A stretch of 64,000 bases of DNA, taken from Sinorhizobium saheli. GTDB lineage: Bacteria; Pseudomonadota; Alphaproteobacteria; Rhizobiales; Rhizobiaceae. Positions 36,417-44,659 of the stretch are shown here, in pieces. Made by a program: the position numbers and the translations under genes. Position 1 is the first letter of the stretch. Each line of letters opens with the position of its first letter. The notes below the pieces were generated by a model, which saw only the letters and a program-made list of their open reading frames with translations, searched no databases and was not told where the DNA came from. The stretch is from contig NZ_LNQB01000083.1 in assembly GCF_001651875.1 (NCBI RefSeq), forward strand, positions 377,130 through 441,129, given 5' to 3'.

Positions 36417-37262
36417 CTAAAGCCTTCCGAGAATGTAGTAACCAGTCTTGCGTCGGGCGTCGTTCCAGCACATGAGCCAAAAGCGCGAGCGCCCATACCA
36501 GGACATCGGCGGCAGCCTGTCGCGGAGCCGGTAGCAGCCCATGGTATAGATCCAGCGCTGCTGCAGCTTGTCCCGCAAGGTTTTGGCTGCATGAATATTT
36601 TCAGAACCGGAACCGGCGAAGAAGTGGTAGGCGGGCCCGTCGACATAGGCGGCGAGGTCGCGAATGACGAATTCGGCAATGGTGTAGGAGGCCGCGCACC
36701 ACGCGCGTCCGAGTTCCCGCCATCGTCTCATAAGGATTTCCGTCGCGCCGTTGGAGCGGAAGAGCCCGTATAGCCATTCGGCCGGAAACGTCAGGTTGCG
36801 CGGCAATTGGCCGGAGGCGGCCTTCTGCGCAAAGTCGAAGATGTTTCCGTTCGGCTTTACGAGCCGGACATCGTCGCCATCGATCCGCTTCGTCGCGCCA
36901 GCCGCCAGCATTTTCGAAGGCTGCGCCTCGAGGGCAGCAAGAAGCTTCGACAGGTAGTCGGGCGTCGACAGGTCATCGCAAGCCCTGAGGCAGAAATATT
37001 CGCCGCGCTCGCTCGCAAGCGTGATCGCATTTGCGAAATTATCGAGCGCGTTTAGATGTTTGGAGTTTTCGATGATCTCGAACCTGTCATCCTTCTCACA
37101 AAAGGCTCGGGCGACTTCGAGGGTGTTATCGGTCGACTTGTTTTCGACGATAATGGCGCGAAAGTCCCTATAGTCCTGATCGGCGATGCATTGCAGGCTC
37201 TGTTCGAGCGTCCTTGCACCGTTATAGACAGGAAACGCCACGACCAGTTTGCATTTCGTCAT
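36417..37262 (-). CDS. Glycosyltransferase family 2 protein
   Basis: A 281-residue GT-A enzyme starting KLVVAFPVYNGARTLEQSLQ. The motif FRAIIVENKSTDNT follows near residue 35 and CLRACDDLSTPDYLSKL near 95; the acidic pair DD takes the metal-binding role. ATG 37262 is preferred; a GTG at 37271 would add three residues. It lies 51 bp after the upstream glycosyltransferase and is the last gene of a three-gene set with a Stf0-type sulfotransferase, which suggests sulfated surface sugar synthesis. Base composition looks slightly more AT-rich than in flanking genes. Confidence 0.85.
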   Translation of the reverse strand: MTKCKLVVAFPVYNGARTLEQSLQCIADQDYRDFRAIIVENKSTDNTLEVARAFCEKDDRFEIIENSKHLNALDNFANAITLASERGEYFCLRACDDLSTPDYLSKLLAALEAQPSKMLAAGATKRIDGDDVRLVKPNGNIFDFAQKAASGQLPRNLTFPAEWLYGLFRSNGATEILMRRWRELGRAWCAASYTIAEFVIRDLAAYVDGPAYHFFAGSGSENIHAAKTLRDKLQQRWIYTMGCYRLRDRLPPMSWYGRSRFWLMCWNDARRKTGYYILGRL

Positions 37263-37313
37263 TGTGTCCACCCCAAAGGCCGCGATCTCGCGTTTCCGAA
37301 CTGCTTCTCCATA

Positions 37314-38387
37314 TCACCGCCTGTTCGCCTCGGCGAAGGCAATGGGCGCGATAAAACCCAATTCGCGCAATTGCTCAGACCCCGAAAATCGCAGCGAATG
37401 CTCGTTGGCGAAATCGAATTCACCGGTCTTCTGCAGATCCTCGAGCATCTTGCGATAAGCGGCGGCGCCGTCGAAATATTGTCCGTCGACCACCGCCTGC
37501 TCGATCTTTTCCTTGTAGTCGGAGAAGAACTTGAAGTGCAGCAGCACCCCGGAGACGGCGAGGAAGTTTCTTTCGCACGGCAGCGGCTGGTGGATGCTGA
37601 CGCTGAGGCTGCAGTCCTTGTCCCAGAAGATCACGGGATATTTGATAAGTTCCAGCTCATGCGCGAACTTGCGCTTGCGCGGGCCGCCCGTGATGCTGAT
37701 TGCCCGCTTCGTATAGGTTATCTCGTATCCGGAACCGTCGAAATGGTCGGCAATTTCCCACGGCATGCGCTGGTCGTCATCGTCGAGCGTCGCCGCACCG
37801 AGCGACCCGACCGGGTACATGTCGAGCATCGGCGCCGCCAGCCGCCTCTCGCCGCGGCTCTCCAGAGCCTGGAGAAGGTCCCTGAGCGGCCGACGCTCAC
37901 AATCCTCGTAGATCAGGAATTCGTCGGAATCGACGTTGAGATACCACCGATCGGTGCCGTAGCGCCCGAAGAGGGCCTCGCGCCATTCCCGCCCGCGCCG
38001 GGCATCGCGATAGCGAAGCGGCGAGCTCCACACGTCGACGTCCGCTTGCGAGAGCAGATATTCGCGCGTGCCATCGGATGAAATGTCGTCGACGCAGATG
38101 AAGCGGGACACCCCGAGCCTGCGGTAGTGCGCCAGAAACGACGGCAGGAGCTTCCGGTCGTTGCGCGTATTGAACACGAGCGGGATATCTTCCGGGCCGA
38201 GCGGCCGCTGTCCGCCTTCCGTCAGGCACGTCATTTCGATCGCGCGCTTCCGCTTGCGGACGCGTGCCTGCAGCTTGTAGGTCTCGTATCGCGTTATCAG
38301 TCGATCGAGAACCCCCCTGCGGACCCACCCACTCTCGATTTCCGAAAGGCGAAAAGGGTAATGTAGCTCTTTCAAAATGCGCTCCAA
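37314..38387 (-). CDS. Glycosyltransferase family 2-like protein (PF13704 type), start uncertain
   Basis: About 357 residues. The conserved core begins PLVFNTRNDRKLLPSFLAHYRRLGVSRFICVDDISSDGT and contains YLNVDSDEFLIYED, the acidic motif typical of this group of putative glycosyltransferases. Conserved-looking sequence (RILKELHYPFRLSEIESGWV) lies upstream of the first in-frame ATG at 38234. I therefore place the start at TTG 38387, preceded by a GGCGG sequence. Longer frames would overlap the sulfotransferase gene. It is the middle gene of the Stf0-GT-GT set; its sugar is unknown. Confidence 0.72.
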   Translation of the reverse strand: MERILKELHYPFRLSEIESGWVRRGVLDRLITRYETYKLQARVRKRKRAIEMTCLTEGGQRPLGPEDIPLVFNTRNDRKLLPSFLAHYRRLGVSRFICVDDISSDGTREYLLSQADVDVWSSPLRYRDARRGREWREALFGRYGTDRWYLNVDSDEFLIYEDCERRPLRDLLQALESRGERRLAAPMLDMYPVGSLGAATLDDDDQRMPWEIADHFDGSGYEITYTKRAISITGGPRKRKFAHELELIKYPVIFWDKDCSLSVSIHQPLPCERNFLAVSGVLLHFKFFSDYKEKIEQAVVDGQYFDGAAAYRKMLEDLQKTGEFDFANEHSLRFSGSEQLRELGFIAPIAFAEANRR

Positions 38388-38478
38388 TCGACCGCCGCGA
38401 AGCTCGCGTTTATCGGCACCAACGCGGGAATTCAACTCTGCAAAAGGGCGTTCCGGTCGCCGCTTGGCCGCGGCGATC

Positions 38479-39249
38479 TCAAAATGCGAAAGGATATCGC
38501 GGCTGGAGGCTCCGGGTCGCCAGCTTGTAGAAGTTCTTGATCTTTCCGGGTATGTGCTCGCGGCGGTCGTAGGCGCCAAGCAGATCCGCCGATCGGCTAT
38601 CCTGACGAAAGCGGGCGATCCATTCCTCGGTCAATTCGTCGCGCTGCACCGCCATCGACGTTCGCAATTCCGCCGGAGGCGCTACCTGCAGATGTTCGGC
38701 TATGTGGCCAACGAAAGGAGAAGGGTCTGCAACGAGATCCTCGTAGACGAATTGGGCGAACGGAAGCCCGGTCAGTTCCAGATAGCTCTGCCAGAAGACG
38801 TAGCTGTCGCGAATGTAGAAGAAGCATCGCGCGATCTGTTCGAAATCATATACCGGCTCAGCCTTGCCCCCGATATGCGCGGCAAAGCTGCGCGTTTGCC
38901 TCGCGCGCGCATAGGAAATGGCCTGCCTCAGCGTGTCGCTGCGCCGCAGGAAGACGAGCGCCACGTCATGGACGGAAAGGCAATGTCGAATAAAGTCCTT
39001 TCCATAGATTTCGCGCGTCAGGAAGAGGTGGTTCGGAAATATCTTCGAGCCGAAGTTGCCATTTGGCGTGGAGCTCTTCTTGATGATTTCGGCGAAGAAT
39101 GCCTCCCACGACAGGGCGCTCATATCGAGACAATGGATCTTCGGCGACAGCCATTCGCTCGATTGACCCATGTTCCCCGCATGATTGATGAGCGAACCCA
39201 ACCAGTTGGACCCGCTTCTCGCTTCGGTCAGAAGTAAATAGCCGCGCAT
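38479..39249 (-). CDS. Stf0-family sulfotransferase
   Basis: A 256-residue PAPS-dependent sulfotransferase. The N-terminal phosphosulfate loop is LLTEARSGSNWLGSLI. DVALVFLRRSDTLRQAISYARA follows, as in Stf0 and related LPS or glycolipid sulfotransferases, and FVYEDLVADP lies in the C-terminal half. An ATG with CGGAG five bases upstream begins exactly at the nucleotide-binding strand. It heads a three-gene set with two glycosyltransferases. Sinorhizobium is known for sulfated Nod factors, LPS and capsule; this enzyme probably modifies a surface glycan, but which one is not shown. Confidence 0.85.
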   Translation of the reverse strand: MRGYLLLTEARSGSNWLGSLINHAGNMGQSSEWLSPKIHCLDMSALSWEAFFAEIIKKSSTPNGNFGSKIFPNHLFLTREIYGKDFIRHCLSVHDVALVFLRRSDTLRQAISYARARQTRSFAAHIGGKAEPVYDFEQIARCFFYIRDSYVFWQSYLELTGLPFAQFVYEDLVADPSPFVGHIAEHLQVAPPAELRTSMAVQRDELTEEWIARFRQDSRSADLLGAYDRREHIPGKIKNFYKLATRSLQPRYPFAF

Positions 39250-39335
39250 AGATTCTCCGCTCGGTCTGCCCCTGCCCAGCCGAACGGTTCGTTAGAGAGG
39301 AATATGGGCCTTTTTTAGCGCTAAATAAGCATCCT

Positions 39336-40526
39336 CTATTTCTCCCTGCTCGCGGACCCTGCCATGCCGATCTCCGCCAGCACCTCGGCGGTATGCTCGC
39401 CGAGCCGCGGAACGCCGCGCTCGATCGCCAGGGAAGCTCCGGAGAAGCGGACGGGAGTCCTGACCCCGGGGGAAGTACCGTTTGCCGCGCCGGTATGAGG
39501 CGTATCCACCCGCATCTGCCGGTGCAGGATCTGCGGATCGGCGAAGACATCGGCTACCGTATTGATCGGACCGCCCGGCACGCCGGCCGCCTCGAGCTTC
39601 GCAAGCAGCACATCCCGCTCGAACTTCGCCGTCTCCGCCGCGAGTTCCGGCGTCAGGCTGTCCCGGTGCTGCACGCGCCCGGCATTGGTGCGGTAGCGCT
39701 CGTCGGCGGCGAGGTCCGCGCGGCCGAGCACGTCGCAGAACTTCGCGAATTGCCGATCGTTGCCGACTGCGACGATCAGGTGGCCATCGGCAGCCGGGAA
39801 AACCTGGTAAGGCGCAATGTTCGGATGGGCATTGCCAAGGCGGCGCGGCGCCTTGCCGGAGACGAGGAAATTCAATGCCTGGTTGGCAAGCACGCCGGTC
39901 ATGCAGTCGAGGAGTGCCATGTCGATCTGCTGCCCGCGGCCGGTGCGTTCGCGCTGCGCCAGCGCTGCCTGCACGGCGATCACGCCGTAGAGACCGGTGA
40001 AAATATCGGCGAAGGCAACGCCGATCTTCTGCGGCTCTCGGTCCGGCTCGCCGGTCAGGTCCATGATGCCGCTCATGCCCTGGATGATGTAGTCGTAGCC
40101 TGCCCGGCTCGCATAGGGTCCGTCCTGGCCGAAGCCGGTGACGGAGCAATAGATCAGCCGCGGATTGATCTTTCTCAGGCTCTCGTAGTCGAGCCCGTAT
40201 TTGGCGAGGCCGCCGACTTTGAAGTTTTCGAGCAGCACATCGGATTGCGCCGCCAGCCGGCGCACGGCCTCCTGCCCCTCCTCCGTGGTGAAATCGAGGA
40301 CGACCGAGCGCTTGCCGCGGTTGCAGGCGTGGAAATAGGCGGCATCGAGCTTCTTGCCGCCTTCCCCTTCCACGAAGGGCGGCCCCCAGCTCCTCGTGTC
40401 GTCGCCGGCCGGGCTCTCGACCTTGACAACGTCGGCGCCGAGGTCGGCGAGCGTCTGGCCGATCCAGGGCCCGGCGAGAATGCGGGCGAGTTCGAGGACG
40501 CGGATACCCTTGAGCGGCGCTTCCAT
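39336..40526 (-). CDS. Family III (CaiB/BaiF) CoA-transferase, probably glutarate CoA-transferase
   Basis: A 396-residue enzyme with the interlocked CaiB fold. It starts LKGIRVLELARILAGPWIGQTLADLGADVVKVE and carries GYDYIIQGMSGIMDLTGEP. The catalytic aspartate is D174 in IGVAFADIFTGL. Enzymes of this family move CoA between carboxylic acids through an Asp-CoA intermediate. It sits 11 bp after a glutaryl-CoA dehydrogenase gene on the same strand, as with human SUGCT-type enzymes, so succinyl-CoA:glutarate CoA transfer is the best guess. That would activate free glutarate from lysine degradation. Confidence 0.87.
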   Translation of the reverse strand: MEAPLKGIRVLELARILAGPWIGQTLADLGADVVKVESPAGDDTRSWGPPFVEGEGGKKLDAAYFHACNRGKRSVVLDFTTEEGQEAVRRLAAQSDVLLENFKVGGLAKYGLDYESLRKINPRLIYCSVTGFGQDGPYASRAGYDYIIQGMSGIMDLTGEPDREPQKIGVAFADIFTGLYGVIAVQAALAQRERTGRGQQIDMALLDCMTGVLANQALNFLVSGKAPRRLGNAHPNIAPYQVFPAADGHLIVAVGNDRQFAKFCDVLGRADLAADERYRTNAGRVQHRDSLTPELAAETAKFERDVLLAKLEAAGVPGGPINTVADVFADPQILHRQMRVDTPHTGAANGTSPGVRTPVRFSGASLAIERGVPRLGEHTAEVLAEIGMAGSASREK

Positions 40527-40537
40527 CGTCGTGCCGC

Positions 40538-41725
40538 TCAGAAGAAGGCCTGCAGCCCGGTCTGGGCGCGGCCGAGGATCAGCGCATGGACGTCATGCGT
40601 GCCTTCGTAGGTATTGACCGTCTCCAGATTCAGCATGTGGCGCATGACCTGGTACTCCTCCGAAATGCCATTGCCGCCGTGCATGTCGCGGGCCTGCCTC
40701 GCGATGTCGAGCGCCTTGCCGCAATTGTTGCGCTTGACGATCGAGATCATTTCCGGCGCCATCCGTCCCTCGTCCATGAGCCGGCCGACACGCAGCGAGC
40801 CCTGCAGCCCGAGCGCGATCTCGGTCTGCATATCGGCGAGCTTCTTCTGGAAGAGCTGGGTCTGGGCAAGTGGCCGGTTGAACTGCTTGCGATCGAGGCC
40901 GTATTGACGCGCGGCATGCCAGCAGAATTCGGCAGCGCCAAGCGCACCCCAGGAGATGCCGTAACGGGCGCGGTTGAGGCAGCCGAAGGGACCTTTCAGG
41001 CCTTCGACATTCGGCAGCAGCGCCTCCTCTCCCACCTCGACATTGTCGAGCACGATCTCGCCGGTGATCGAGGCGCGCAGCGAAAGCTTGCCGACGATCT
41101 TCGGTGCCGAAAGCCCCGCGAGCCCCTTCTCGAGCACGAAGCCGCGAATGGCGTTGCCGTGCGCCTCCGACTTCGCCCAGACGACGAAGACATCGGCGAG
41201 CGGCGCGTTCGAGATCCACATCTTCGAGCCGATCAGGCGATAGCCGCCCTCGATCTTCACCGCCCGCGTCTTCATGCCCGCCGGATCGGAGCCGGCATCG
41301 GGCTCGGTAAGCCCGAAGCAGCCGATCCATTCGCCGCTGATGAGCTTCGGCAGGTATTTCCGCTTCTGCTCCTCCGAGCCATAGGCGAAGATCGGGTGGA
41401 TCACGAGCGAGGATTGCACGCTCATCATCGAGCGATAGCCGGAATCGACGCGCTCGACCTCGCGGGCAATGAGCCCATAGGCGACGTAGGAGGCGCCGAC
41501 GCCGCCATAGGTTTCGGGCACGGTGACGCCGAGCAGGCCGAGATCGCCCATCTCGCGGAAAATCGCCGGATCGGTCTTCTCCTCGCGATACGCTTCGATC
41601 ACCCGCGGCTGCAGCTTTTCCCGGGCATAGGCGCGCGCCGTGTCGCGGATCATCCGCTCGTCCTCGGTCAGTTGATCCTCTATGAGGAACGGATCGTCCC
41701 ACTGGAATTGGCTCTTGCCGCCCAT
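40538..41725 (-). CDS. gcdH: Glutaryl-CoA dehydrogenase
   Basis: A 395-residue FAD acyl-CoA dehydrogenase that oxidises and decarboxylates glutaryl-CoA to crotonyl-CoA. Family motifs are [17 protein letters not shown] (near 135-151), [35 protein letters not shown], and the C-terminal [18 protein letters not shown] with [10 protein letters not shown], whose glutamate is the catalytic base. The NRARYGI stretch is characteristic of glutaryl-CoA dehydrogenases. It is the first gene of a two-gene operon with the CoA-transferase, and the 335-bp divergent spacer holds its promoter. Confidence 0.93.
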   Translation of the reverse strand: MGGKSQFQWDDPFLIEDQLTEDERMIRDTARAYAREKLQPRVIEAYREEKTDPAIFREMGDLGLLGVTVPETYGGVGASYVAYGLIAREVERVDSGYRSMMSVQSSLVIHPIFAYGSEEQKRKYLPKLISGEWIGCFGLTEPDAGSDPAGMKTRAVKIEGGYRLIGSKMWISNAPLADVFVVWAKSEAHGNAIRGFVLEKGLAGLSAPKIVGKLSLRASITGEIVLDNVEVGEEALLPNVEGLKGPFGCLNRARYGISWGALGAAEFCWHAARQYGLDRKQFNRPLAQTQLFQKKLADMQTEIALGLQGSLRVGRLMDEGRMAPEMISIVKRNNCGKALDIARQARDMHGGNGISEEYQVMRHMLNLETVNTYEGTHDVHALILGRAQTGLQAFF

Positions 41726-42060
41726 GTCTCTCTCCCGTCGGAATTTCGCACCCTTGTTATCGCAAGCCGACTCCAGGCTTTCAAACGAAATTGAGACACT
41801 GCCTCATGCGTGGGGGGAATGGACCTTGCGGCCCGCTCGCCCGCGCCCCGCGAAAATGTCGCCCGACTTTTGCTTTTGATCTTGATGGTTGTCTTCATTT
41901 TCGACAGCATCTCGAACGCGTGCCGATCGCCCTTGCGGGGTGGCGGCATTTTGCGCGGCCGATCATGATGTTGTCACGCGAATCGGATAGCTCGCGCATC
42001 TTGCCCCTCGATTGGCCGAGCAGCCGCATCGGCGGCCTGGCTGGAAAGAAAGTGAGACCC
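41726..42060. other. Divergent intergenic region between gcdH and the phn genes
   Basis: About 335 bases that should contain the promoters of the gcdH operon (minus) and the phosphonate genes (plus). I looked for a Pho box before the phn genes; a single GTTGTCAC near 41970 is too weak to claim. In-frame extension of the phn gene into this region has no family-like sequence. Confidence 0.4.
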
Positions 42061-42768
42061 GTGCGCTACGCAATCTACTTCGCGCCGCCGGCGGATGATC
42101 GGCTGTCGCAGACCGCGGCGCGTTGGCTCGGTCGGGACGCCTTCAATAACGGCGCGCTCGCATGGCCGGAAAGCCCCGCGCTCGAGCGTGAACGGCAGAT
42201 GGCGCTTACGGCCGAGCCTCGCCGCTACGGCTTTCACGGAACGTTGAAGGCGCCGTTCGAGTTGGCGGCCGGGCGAAGCGAAGGCGATTTGATCGCAGCC
42301 TTCGACGAATTCGCGGCGGAGATCGAGCCTTTCGAAGTGCCGGAGATCACGCTCAGTGAGATTGGGCCCTTCTTCGCGCTCGTGCCGACCCGGTATTCTG
42401 CGCCGCTGCAGGAGCTGGCGGAGCAGGCGGTTCGCCGTTTCGAACCATTTCGCGCGCAACTCGCGGAGACCGACATCGCCCGCCGCAATCCCGAAAGGCT
42501 GACGCTGCGTCAGCGCGAGTACCTTACGGCATGGGGCTACCCTTATGTCTTCGAGGAATTTCAGTTTCACCTGACGCTGACCGGCCCGGTGCCGGACGAT
42601 ATGCGCAGCATCATGCGAAGGACGCTCGAAGCCGCCTTCGATGATTTCATCGGCAAGCCGCTTGCCGTTTCCACGGTTGCGCTTTTCGTCGAGCCGCATC
42701 GCGGCGCCCCCTTCACCGTCCGTTCCCTGCTGCCGCTTGGCAGCGCGTCCACACGAAAGATAGCGTGA
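42061..42768 (+). CDS. DUF1045 2H-phosphoesterase of phosphonate metabolism
   Basis: A 235-residue protein beginning RYAIYFAPPADDRL, as DUF1045 proteins do. Two H-x-T motifs, H59-G-T (YGFHGTLKAPFE) and H170-L-T (FQFHLTLTGPV), mark it as a 2H phosphoesterase. In phosphonate clusters it probably replaces PhnP in opening the cyclic ribose phosphate released after C-P lyase action. The start is GTG 42061, with GGAAAG upstream; GTG 42052 is also possible, while the ORF open from 41791 is not supported. It stops one base before phnM. Confidence 0.83.
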   Translation: MRYAIYFAPPADDRLSQTAARWLGRDAFNNGALAWPESPALERERQMALTAEPRRYGFHGTLKAPFELAAGRSEGDLIAAFDEFAAEIEPFEVPEITLSEIGPFFALVPTRYSAPLQELAEQAVRRFEPFRAQLAETDIARRNPERLTLRQREYLTAWGYPYVFEEFQFHLTLTGPVPDDMRSIMRRTLEAAFDDFIGKPLAVSTVALFVEPHRGAPFTVRSLLPLGSASTRKIA

Positions 42769-42769
42769 C

Positions 42770-43909
42770 ATGAGCAGCGAACAGGTTCTGACCAACGCCC
42801 GCATCGTTCTCGAAGACCGTATCGTCGACGGCTCGGTGCAAATCCGCGACGGCAGGATTGCCGACATCTCGGAAGGGACAAGCCGCGCCGGCGAGGACTT
42901 CGAGGGCGACTATCTCTTGCCCGGGCTGGTCGAACTCCACACCGACCATCTGGAGGCCCACTACTCTCCGCGCCCCGGCGTCCGCTGGCTGAAGATCGCG
43001 GCCATCCAGGCCCATGACGCCCAGGTCGTCACCTCCGGCATCACCACCGTGTTCGACTGCCTGCGTCTGGGCTCGGACGCGGACAGCGGCTTCCCGAAGG
43101 GCGAGATGCGCAGCATGGCCGACGCGCTGGCCCAGGCCAAGGACGAAGGCCGCCTACGGGCCGACCACTTGATCCACCTGCGCTGCGAGGTTTCCACTGC
43201 CGACGTTCTGGAGCATTATGAGGACTTTCGTGACGATCCGCAGGTGCGTCTCGTCTCGCTGATGGACCACGCGCCCGGGCAGCGCCAGTTCCAGACGATG
43301 GATCAGTACACGCTCTACTACAAAATCAAGCGCGGTCTCTCGGACGAAGCCTTCGCTGCCTTCATCGAGCGTCAGCAGGCGCTTTCCGCTCGCTACGCCA
43401 CGCCGCACCGCCGGGCGCTCGCCGAGGCCTGCGCCGAACGCGGCATCACCATCGCCAGCCACGACGACGCCACGCTCGCGCATGTCGAGGAGTCGATCGG
43501 CTACGGTATCCGGCTGGCGGAGTTTCCGACGAGTTTCGAGGCCGCCGAGGCGTCGCACCGCGCCGGCTTGAGCGTTCTCATGGGAGCGCCGAATGTCGTG
43601 CGCGGCAAGTCGCATTCCGGCAATATCGCCGCGCGCGACCTCGCCAGTCGCGGCGTCCTCGACGTCCTTTCCTCCGATTATGTTCCCTTCAGCCTGATTC
43701 ATGCGCCCTTCATTCTGGCGGACGAGGTCGAGGCGATCGATCTTCCCGCGGCGATCGCCATGGTCACCGCGACGCCGGCGCGCACCGTCGGGCTCGACGA
43801 CCGCGGCCGGATCGCCGTCGGCCTGCGCGCCGATATCGCGCGCGTCCATCGGCCCGAAGGCATTCCGGTCGTCCGCTCCGTGTGGCGCGAAGGGCGGCGT
43901 GTCGCATGA
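42770..43909 (+). CDS. phnM: Alpha-D-ribose 1-methylphosphonate 5-triphosphate diphosphatase
   Basis: A 379-residue amidohydrolase-superfamily enzyme. The metal motif LVELHTDHLEAHYSPRPG contains H57 and H60. Further residues lie in HLRCEVS, ASHDDATLAHVEE and VLSSDYVPFSL. It removes diphosphate from the triphosphate intermediate made by PhnGHIL. The 4-bp overlap with phnN and one-base gap from the 2H phosphoesterase indicate a tight operon. The C-P lyase core genes are not in the window, so the enzyme depends on loci elsewhere. Confidence 0.93.
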   Translation: MSSEQVLTNARIVLEDRIVDGSVQIRDGRIADISEGTSRAGEDFEGDYLLPGLVELHTDHLEAHYSPRPGVRWLKIAAIQAHDAQVVTSGITTVFDCLRLGSDADSGFPKGEMRSMADALAQAKDEGRLRADHLIHLRCEVSTADVLEHYEDFRDDPQVRLVSLMDHAPGQRQFQTMDQYTLYYKIKRGLSDEAFAAFIERQQALSARYATPHRRALAEACAERGITIASHDDATLAHVEESIGYGIRLAEFPTSFEAAEASHRAGLSVLMGAPNVVRGKSHSGNIAARDLASRGVLDVLSSDYVPFSLIHAPFILADEVEAIDLPAAIAMVTATPARTVGLDDRGRIAVGLRADIARVHRPEGIPVVRSVWREGRRVA

Positions 43910-44493
43910 CGGCGCGCGATGAGACGCCGGGCACGCTCATCGTCGTCGTCGGGCCGAGCGGGGCCGGCAAGGACAGCGTCATGGGCTTTGCCGCCCGTCA
44001 TTTCGTTGAACAGCCGGACATCCTCTTCGTCCGACGGGTAATCACGCGCCCCTCGGACGCCGGCAGCGAGGTGCACGAAAGCGTGTCCGCTGCCGAGTTC
44101 GAGGACATGCGCCGCGCCGGAGCCTTTGCCATTTCCTGGCAGGCACATGGCTTGAGCTACGGCATTCCGGTCGAGATTGCCGGCAAGGTCGCGAGCGGCA
44201 TGACGGCGATCGTGAACGGCAGCCGCGCCGCGCTGCCCGCCATTCGCGCGGCGTTTGGCGACATCGCTGTCGCAGTGATCACCGCTGACACGCTGGTCTT
44301 GGCGAGGCGCCTTGCCCAGCGCGGGCGGGAGAGCGAGGAGGAGGTGCTGCGCCGGCTCACACGGCAGACGCCCGATATCCTCGCCGGCCCCGACGTGACC
44401 CTGATCGACAATAGCGGCCGACTGGACATCGCCGGGCGCGACTTCATCGCACTCGTCGAACGCCATCGCGCGAAGACCCATCACTCCGCCTGA
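43906..44493 (+). CDS. phnN: Ribose 1,5-bisphosphate phosphokinase
   Basis: A 195-residue P-loop kinase of the guanylate kinase-like fold, with Walker A VVGPSGAGKDSVM near residues 14-26 and FVRRVITRPSDAGSEVHESV near 43-62. It phosphorylates ribose 1,5-bisphosphate to PRPP, recovering the ribose from phosphonate breakdown. ATG 43906 overlaps the phnM stop by 4 bp; an earlier in-frame start at 43882 lies inside phnM. It ends the operon, 29 bp before a strong terminator. Confidence 0.92.
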   Translation: MTARDETPGTLIVVVGPSGAGKDSVMGFAARHFVEQPDILFVRRVITRPSDAGSEVHESVSAAEFEDMRRAGAFAISWQAHGLSYGIPVEIAGKVASGMTAIVNGSRAALPAIRAAFGDIAVAVITADTLVLARRLAQRGRESEEEVLRRLTRQTPDILAGPDVTLIDNSGRLDIAGRDFIALVERHRAKTHHSA

Positions 44494-44522
44494 GTGCATG
44501 TCTTTCGCATTATTCATGTGAG

Positions 44523-44549
44523 CCCCGGACCGGCGGTCCGGGGTTTTTT
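44523..44549 (+). terminator. Intrinsic terminator after phnN
   Basis: A 9-bp perfect GC-rich stem (CCCCGGACC / GGTCCGGGG) with a 3-base loop at 44523-44543 is followed by six T at 44544-44549. It cleanly separates the phn operon from hut. Confidence 0.9.
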
Positions 44550-44606
44550 CGTTCCGCTTGCTGGCGGTTGCAAGCGCGTTACCTCACCGGTGCCGCGATT
44601 TTTTGC

Positions 44607-44635
44607 TTGTCACCCCGAATATTATGTATATACAT
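44607..44635 (+). promoter_or_regulatory. hut operon promoter with HutC-like operator
   Basis: TTGTCA at 44607-44612 and TATACA at 44629-44634 lie 16 bp apart. A perfect palindrome, ATGTATATACAT, at 44624-44635 covers the second box. Its TGTATA half-site resembles operators of HutC, the GntR-family repressor that responds to urocanate. No hutC gene is in the window, so the regulator would come from elsewhere. Confidence 0.6.
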
Positions 44636-44659
44636 TATCTTCAATGAAAGGCGGAGCGG

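Noticed and set aside
41726-42060. Pho box upstream of the phosphonate genes
   Set aside because: Only one weak half-site (GTTGTCAC near 41970) is visible, without a second repeat at the right spacing.
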